A DNA stretch of 9,476 nucleotides, taken from the NCBI GenBank assembly GCA_035272265.1, contig DATEQV010000421.1, forward strand, positions 1 to 9,476, given 5' to 3'. The notes under the pieces were generated by a model. That model was given only the letters and a program-made list of their open reading frames with translations, did not search any database and was not told where the DNA came from. A program made the translations under genes and the position numbers. This stretch comes from Acidisphaera sp035272265. Lineage in GTDB: Bacteria; Pseudomonadota; Alphaproteobacteria; Acetobacterales; Acetobacteraceae. Below, piece by piece: positions 5,471 through 9,476 of this stretch; the stretch's first letter is position 1; the number at the start of each line of letters is the position of its first letter.

Positions 5471-6244
5471 CTAGTGCGCCGGCTCCAGGTAACGGATGCG
5501 GTTGTGCTCGCCCCCCTCCGGCGCGCCGCCGCCGCCGCCGCCACCGCCGCCGCCACTTCCGCCCCCGCTGCCGGCCTCCGTCGTCCAGCCGGGGTGGATG
5601 TTGATGATGTTCTGGGCGCAGATATCGATCTCGCGCTTCTCCTCGGCCGACTTGTTGTCGAACACCACACGCAGATCCTGCTTGCAGCCGCCCGACACGT
5701 CGAGGTTGAACCGCCGGCCGGCCGGCAGCTTGTCGTCGCCCAGCCGGTCGTCGCCCCATTCCGACTGGTTCGTCGGCGAGACATAGATCGAGACGATGTC
5801 GATCTGCTCTCCGTTGACGACGACCATCGGATGCGTCCCGCCCGACTGCGGCGGAGCCGGCGGCTGCCCCTGGCCTTGTCCCTGGGACTCCTCCGGCATC
5901 CGCGCGCGCGTCCCGTCGAAGGCGACCATCGGATTGCGGCAGACGTCCACGCCGCGCCGCTCCTCGACCCGGCCGTCCTGATAGGCGGCCTGGAAATCGA
6001 ACGAGCAGGCGGCGGCGCCAAGCCGTAGCGGCCAGGACTGGCCGGGCGCGATCGACGCGCCATGGAGGCGGTCCAGCCCCCAGCGGTCGTCCTGCGAGCG
6101 GGAGGCGAACAGCTTGTCGATCCGCTGCTGGCTGTCGTTGCGCACGACGACCTCGTGGCCGGCGGGCGGATCGCGCCGCTGCTGTCCGGCGGCTGGCGCC
6201 GCCAAAAGGACGGCGGCCAGCAGGGCAAGCATCAGGGACCGCAC
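5471..6244 (-). CDS. Secreted protein with two tandem two-cysteine domains and polyglycine tail
   Basis: The protein has 257 residues from a GTG start, chosen because GGAGG (5'-CCTCC at 6251-6255 on the plus strand) lies six bases upstream. Residues 1-20 are a clear Sec signal peptide ending PAAG, so it is exported to the periplasm or beyond. Two related domains follow, about 30-110 and 138-218. Both share an opening VVV strand, a W-G-x-D-x-L motif (W55; W163), an xPG turn and a late D-x-C. Cysteines are C80/C102 and C187/C209, exactly 22 apart in each domain, suggesting one disulfide per domain. A Gln/Pro/Gly linker joins them. The tail contains ten consecutive glycines (231-240). I recall similar unnamed secreted proteins in Rhodospirillales but no function. 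The 82-base gap upstream holds only a weak promoter candidate (TTGAGC, 17 bases, GTTACT on the minus strand, 6275-6303). Confidence 0.8.
   Translation of the reverse strand: MRSLMLALLAAVLLAAPAAGQQRRDPPAGHEVVVRNDSQQRIDKLFASRSQDDRWGLDRLHGASIAPGQSWPLRLGAAACSFDFQAAYQDGRVEERRGVDVCRNPMVAFDGTRARMPEESQGQGQGQPPAPPQSGGTHPMVVVNGEQIDIVSIYVSPTNQSEWGDDRLGDDKLPAGRRFNLDVSGGCKQDLRVVFDNKSAEEKREIDICAQNIINIHPGWTTEAGSGGGSGGGGGGGGGGAPEGGEHNRIRYLEPAH
5525..5554 (-). repeat. GCC trinucleotide tract encoding ten glycines
   Basis: Ten glycine codons appear on the plus strand as six GCC units, one ACC and three GCC. They form the core of the Gly-rich tail of the secreted protein. Such tracts can change length by slippage; changes in steps of three would keep the frame. 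Confidence 0.85.
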
Positions 6245-6326
6245 GATCGACCTCCGGCAAACAGGGCGGGGCAGAGTAACGCAGACTGTCGGCCCGCGCT
6301 CAACCCGTTTGCGTCGCCTCCAGCCT

Positions 6327-6806
6327 TCAGCCTTCGGCCGCAGCCGCCGGGGCGACCACGGCGATGGTCGCGAGCGGCGGACCGTAGACGTCGCGCGCGC
6401 GTTTGTGGAAGGCGTTGACCATCCGCCGCACCGCCTCCTGGAACACCACGCCGATCGCGCGCTGCAACAATTTGCTCTGGAATTCGAAGTCGACGTAGAA
6501 ATCGACCAGCGTGCCGCGCGGGTCGGGTCGGAAATCCCAGCGGTTCTTCAGGTACTTGAACGGCCCGTTCTCGTAGCGCACCAGGATCCGCTGCGGCCGC
6601 TGCAGGCCAACGCGGCTGGTGAAGCTTTCGCGAAACGGGCCGAAGCCAATGGTCAGGTCCGCGACCAGCTCGGCCTCCGTGCGGGTCTGGATGAACGCGT
6701 CCACGCACCAGGGCAGGAACTCGGGGTAGGCCCCGACATCGGCGACCAGGTCGAACAGCTGCTCGGGCCGATAGGGGACGACCTTGTACTCGCGGTGCGT
6801 CGGCAC
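6327..6806 (-). CDS. COQ10/RatA-type START-domain protein (ubiquinone-binding SRPBCC family)
   Basis: This is a 159-residue member of the SRPBCC/START-like family (Pfam Polyketide_cyc, PF03364) that includes mitochondrial Coq10 and bacterial RatA. Diagnostic stretches are HREYKVVPYRPEQLFDLVADV near the start, YPEFLPWC, the FGPFRESFTSRV strand, FKYLKNRWDF and the C-terminal helix with VFQEAVRRMVNAFHKRA. Coq10 proteins bind ubiquinone and are needed for efficient respiration. The label RatA toxin comes from E. coli and should not be read as a toxin role here. The GTG at 6806 is chosen because it lies four bases after the lipA stop and begins the conserved domain; a longer frame reaching to 6848 would overlap lipA. 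There is no clear ribosome site, so coupling to lipA translation is likely. The Ala-rich tail is not conserved. Confidence 0.85.
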   Translation of the reverse strand: MPTHREYKVVPYRPEQLFDLVADVGAYPEFLPWCVDAFIQTRTEAELVADLTIGFGPFRESFTSRVGLQRPQRILVRYENGPFKYLKNRWDFRPDPRGTLVDFYVDFEFQSKLLQRAIGVVFQEAVRRMVNAFHKRARDVYGPPLATIAVVAPAAAAEG

Positions 6807-6810
6807 GGCG

Positions 6811-7791
6811 TCAGGCCGGCAGCGCCCGCGCGGCCACCCGCGCGTCACGCAGCCGCGCGAAGTCGGTGTCGGCGTGATACGAGCTGCGCGTCAGCGGCGA
6901 GGACGACACCATCAGGAAGCCCTTCGCGCGTGCCATCCCCGCGTAGTCGTCGAACTCGTCCGGCGTGACGAAGCGCGCCACCGCGGCGTGCTTGACCGTC
7001 GGCTGCAGATACTGCCCGAGCGTGATGAAATCGACGTCGGCGATGCGCAGATCGTCCATCGCCTGCGCGATCTCCATGCGCTCCTCGCCGAGCCCCACCA
7101 TCAAGCCCGACTTGGTGAACACGTCGGGCGCCAACCGCTTGACCGAGTCGAGCAGGCGCAGCGACTGAAAGTACCGCGCTCCCGGGCGGATGGACGGATA
7201 CAGGCGCGGAACGGTTTCCAGGTTGTGGTTGAACACGTCGGGCCGCGCGGCCGCAACGATTTCGGCTCCGCCGGGCTTGCGCAGGAAGTCGGGCGTGAGG
7301 ACCTCGATCGTCGTCTCGGGTGCGGCGTTGCGGATGCCGGCAATGACGGCGGCGAAGTGGGCCGCCCCGCCGTCGGGCAGGTCGTCGCGGTCGACCGAGG
7401 TGACCACCACATGCCGCAGCCCGAGCCGCGCCACCGCGTCGGCGACCCGTATCGGCTCATCGGTATCCAGCGCCAGCGGGATGCCGGTGCGCACGTTGCA
7501 GAAGCTGCACGCGCGCGTGCAGGTGTCGCCCATGATCATCATGGTCGCGTGGCGCCGCGACCAGCACTCGCCGATGTTCGGGCACGCCGCTTCCTCGCAG
7601 ACGGTGACGAGACGGTTCTCCCGCATCAACGCGCGGGTCTCGTTGTAGATCGGATGCGTCGGCGCTTTCACCCGGATCCAGGCGGGCTTGCGCTGGATCG
7701 GGTTGTCCGGCCGGTGGACCTTCTCCGGATGCCGCGGCGGCTCGTCGGCCCTTGGGCCGGTCCGGTGGTCGATCGTGAGACGGGTTGACAT
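6811..7791 (-). CDS. lipA: Lipoyl synthase
   Basis: LipA is a radical SAM enzyme that inserts two sulfur atoms into protein-bound octanoyl chains, making the lipoyl cofactor of pyruvate and 2-oxoglutarate dehydrogenases and of the glycine cleavage system. Both [4Fe-4S] cluster motifs are present: C65-x4-C70-x5-C76 (auxiliary cluster, sulfur donor) and C91-x3-C95-x2-C98 (SAM cluster). The C-terminal SSSPLTRSSYHA contains the conserved RSSY motif whose serine ligates the auxiliary cluster. The length of 326 residues is normal. The ATG at 7791 is preferred over a GTG at 7866, which would overlap lpd and add 25 non-conserved residues, although the ribosome site is weak. It lies 58 bases after lpd, with the COQ10/RatA-like gene four bases downstream, so the three are probably one operon. 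Confidence 0.96.
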   Translation of the reverse strand: MSTRLTIDHRTGPRADEPPRHPEKVHRPDNPIQRKPAWIRVKAPTHPIYNETRALMRENRLVTVCEEAACPNIGECWSRRHATMMIMGDTCTRACSFCNVRTGIPLALDTDEPIRVADAVARLGLRHVVVTSVDRDDLPDGGAAHFAAVIAGIRNAAPETTIEVLTPDFLRKPGGAEIVAAARPDVFNHNLETVPRLYPSIRPGARYFQSLRLLDSVKRLAPDVFTKSGLMVGLGEERMEIAQAMDDLRIADVDFITLGQYLQPTVKHAAVARFVTPDEFDDYAGMARAKGFLMVSSSPLTRSSYHADTDFARLRDARVAARALPA

Positions 7792-7849
7792 GGCCGTACT
7801 CAGGTGGCGGAGGCGGGGGAAGCCGTCAAGCGCGCCCGCCGGGCAGGTC

Positions 7850-9250
7850 TCAGATGTGGATCGCACGGCCGTAGGCGGCCAGCACGGCCTCGTGCATCGT
7901 CTCGCTGACCGTCGGGTGCGGGAAGACGGTGTGGATCAGCTCGGCCTCGGTACTCTCCAGCGTCCGCGCGATGGTGTAGCCCTGGATCATCTCGGTCACT
8001 TCCGCGCCCACCATGTGCGCGCCGAGCAGCTCGCCCGTGCGCGCGTCGAACACGGTCTTGACCATGCCTTCGGGCTCGCCCAGCGCGATCGCCTTGCCGT
8101 TGCCGATGAACGGGAAGCGGCCGACCTTCACCTCGTGCCCCGCCTCCTTCGCCCGCGCCTCGGTCAGCCCCACCGAGGCGACCTGCGGCCGCGCGTAGGT
8201 GCAGCCGGGAATGTTGGCGACATCCAGCGGATGCACGTCGTTCAGCCCGGCGATCTTCTCGACGCAGATCACGCCTTCGTGGCTGGCTTTGTGCGCAAGC
8301 CAGGGCGGGCCGGCGAGGTCGCCGATCGCATAGACGCCCGGTTCCTCGGTGCGGCCGTAGCCGTCGATGACGACGTGCGTCTTCTCGACGCGGACCTTGG
8401 TGCCTTCGAGCCCGATGTCCTCGACATTGCCGACGATGCCGATGGCCGAGATGATCACGTCCGCAGCGATGTCGGTCTGCTTGCCGCCGGCCTCGACTGT
8501 CGCTGTGATGCCGGCGCCGTTGCGCTTGACGCCTTTCAGCGCAGCACCGGTGTGGATGGCCATCCCCTGCTTCTCGAACGCCTTGCGGGCGAAGGCGCCG
8601 ATCTCCTCGTCCTCGACCGGCAGGATGCGATCGAGCACTTCCACCACGGTAACCTCGGCGCCCATGTTGCGGTAGAAGCTGGCGAACTCGATGCCGATCG
8701 CGCCGGACCCGACCACCAGCAGGCGCTTGGGCATCGCCGGCGGCACCATCGCGTGCTTGTAGGTCCAGATGAGCTTGCCGTCGGCTTCCATGCCCGGCAG
8801 CTCGCGCGCGCGCGCGCCGGTCGCCAGGATGATGTGCGGCGCCGTCAGCGTGGCGACCGGCTTGCCGCTCTTGCTGACCGCAAGCGTGTTGCGCCCCGCG
8901 AGCTTGCCGTGGCCGTCGATGACCGTGACCTTGTTCTTCTTCAGCAGGTGGCCGACGCCCGAGGCGAGCTGCTTGGCCACCGCGCGCGACCGCTTGACCA
9001 CCTTGGCCAGATCATAGCGCGGGTTGTCGGCCGCGAACCCGAACTGATCGAGCGTATGCAGCAGGTGGTTGATCTCCGACGTGCGCAGCAGCGCCTTGGT
9101 CGGAATGCACCCCCAGTTGAGGCAGATGCCGCCCAGGTGCTCCCGCTCGACGACGGCCGCCTTCATACCCAGCTGAGCGGCGCGGATGGCCGCGACGTAG
9201 CCGCCGGGGCCGCCGCCTAGGACGATCAGGTCGAAGCTTTGGTTGGGCAT
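7850..9250 (-). CDS. lpd: Dihydrolipoyl dehydrogenase (E3)
   Basis: This flavoenzyme reoxidises the dihydrolipoyl arms of 2-oxoacid dehydrogenase complexes, passing electrons to NAD+. The 466-residue length is standard. The FAD-binding GGGPGGYVAA is at 12-21, the redox disulfide at C43-LNWG-C48, the NAD-binding GSGAIG at about 181-186, the second FAD motif in the GVYAIGDLAG region, and the catalytic His-Glu pair H445-P-T-V-S-E450 near the C-terminus. The start is the ATG at 9250, with GGAG six bases upstream; an upstream extension in the same frame is not conserved. The neighbouring lipA makes the cofactor this enzyme recycles. Pyruvate dehydrogenase E1/E2 genes would be expected beyond the right edge, but a broken toxin gene lies directly upstream. 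Confidence 0.97.
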   Translation of the reverse strand: MPNQSFDLIVLGGGPGGYVAAIRAAQLGMKAAVVEREHLGGICLNWGCIPTKALLRTSEINHLLHTLDQFGFAADNPRYDLAKVVKRSRAVAKQLASGVGHLLKKNKVTVIDGHGKLAGRNTLAVSKSGKPVATLTAPHIILATGARARELPGMEADGKLIWTYKHAMVPPAMPKRLLVVGSGAIGIEFASFYRNMGAEVTVVEVLDRILPVEDEEIGAFARKAFEKQGMAIHTGAALKGVKRNGAGITATVEAGGKQTDIAADVIISAIGIVGNVEDIGLEGTKVRVEKTHVVIDGYGRTEEPGVYAIGDLAGPPWLAHKASHEGVICVEKIAGLNDVHPLDVANIPGCTYARPQVASVGLTEARAKEAGHEVKVGRFPFIGNGKAIALGEPEGMVKTVFDARTGELLGAHMVGAEVTEMIQGYTIARTLESTEAELIHTVFPHPTVSETMHEAVLAAYGRAIHI

Positions 9251-9261
9251 GTTGGGCTCCG

Positions 9262-9476
9262 TCAGTCGGTCTCGTGGAGCGCTTGAAGGAGCGGCTCCAG
9301 GTCGCGCGAGGTGTGCAGGACGCGGAGGATCCGCGGCGGCACGATGTCCGCTCGATAGACGAGAAACTATGGGGCGACCGGCGAGGGAGGTACCATCGCC
9401 GCAGTGATCAACCCCGATGGAGTGTCCGATGCCCCGGCCAAACGACATGAGCAGGTCCCTCGTCTGCTTCGATCAG
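9262..9476 (-). pseudogene. Broken RelE/ParE-family toxin gene, C-terminal remnant, runs off the window
   Basis: Bases 9366 down to 9262 on the minus strand encode FLVYRADIVPPRILRVLHTSRDLEPLL and a short tail. This closely resembles the last two strands of RelE/ParE toxins (typically LVFYR...IEILRVLHGARDL). Immediately upstream, in the same frame, is TAG at 9367-9369, and I can find no intact start. One extra base in the TTT run (9364-9366) would join it to a frame reading LRRWYLPRRSPHS, a plausible ParE middle section, but that frame also meets a TGA a little further up. So at least one frameshift and probably one more lesion are present. Its stop lies 11 bases before the lpd start. No antitoxin gene is visible, but it would be expected further right. 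Confidence 0.55.

Noticed and set aside
5262..6260. Minus-strand frame running through both the secreted-protein gene and the repeat gene
   Set aside because: Arg/Pro/Ala-rich shadow frame; the overlapping frame with a signal peptide, GGAGG site and duplicated domains is clearly the real one.
6327..6806. The RatA-family gene as part of a toxin-antitoxin system with the toxin remnant
   Set aside because: The START-domain protein sits in the conserved lpd-lipA context and matches the Coq10 ubiquinone-binding role; the RatA toxin name is a family label and no antitoxin partner is present.
7688..9220. Long plus-strand open frame (about 510 codons)
   Set aside because: It is antisense to lpd, which has all catalytic motifs; the translation is Arg/Asp/Ala-rich and typical of the reverse of a GC-rich gene.
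9251..9448. N-terminal extension of lpd
   Set aside because: The E3 family starts directly at the FAD-binding strand, and the ATG at 9250 has a good ribosome site. The extension is out of frame with the toxin remnant and has no E3 similarity or lipoyl domain.

Overview
The window is GC-rich bacterial chromosome. The right end carries lpd, lipA and a COQ10/RatA-type START-domain gene in that order on the minus strand. This order is familiar from alphaproteobacteria, especially Rhodospirillales-like genomes, so an alphaproteobacterium is the best guess. That placement rests on gene order and composition, not on a marker gene.

Left part (165-4735, plus strand): a tight five-gene unit. It encodes a VioB-type ferritin-like (diiron) protein, an FAD-sorbitol-dehydrogenase-type small subunit (4-base overlap), an IolE-like TIM-barrel dehydratase, a tagatose/psicose 3-epimerase-like TIM barrel (2-base gap) and a nitrobindin-like heme-binding beta-barrel protein. 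Three of the five point to chemistry on polyols, ketoses or inositol-like compounds, and two are redox or metal proteins. No catalytic GMC dehydrogenase, transporter, regulator or other iol gene is visible, so the pathway cannot be named.

Middle (4736-5470): a 330-bp non-coding stretch holds several inverted repeats, including a CRP/FNR-like palindrome. It is followed by a 108-residue acidic protein built on five copies of LLLPAV with mirror-symmetric spacing (12-19-19-12). I do not recognise this protein and it is the most unusual item here. A strong hairpin separates it from the convergent gene on its right.

Right part (5471-9476, minus strand): a secreted protein with two tandem copies of a two-cysteine domain and a polyglycine tail; then the housekeeping genes for the COQ10/RatA-like protein, lipoyl synthase (lipA) and dihydrolipoyl dehydrogenase (lpd). 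Upstream of lpd, at the window edge, is the broken C-terminal end of a RelE/ParE-family toxin gene. lpd and lipA work together: LipA makes the lipoyl cofactor of 2-oxoacid dehydrogenases and Lpd reoxidises it.
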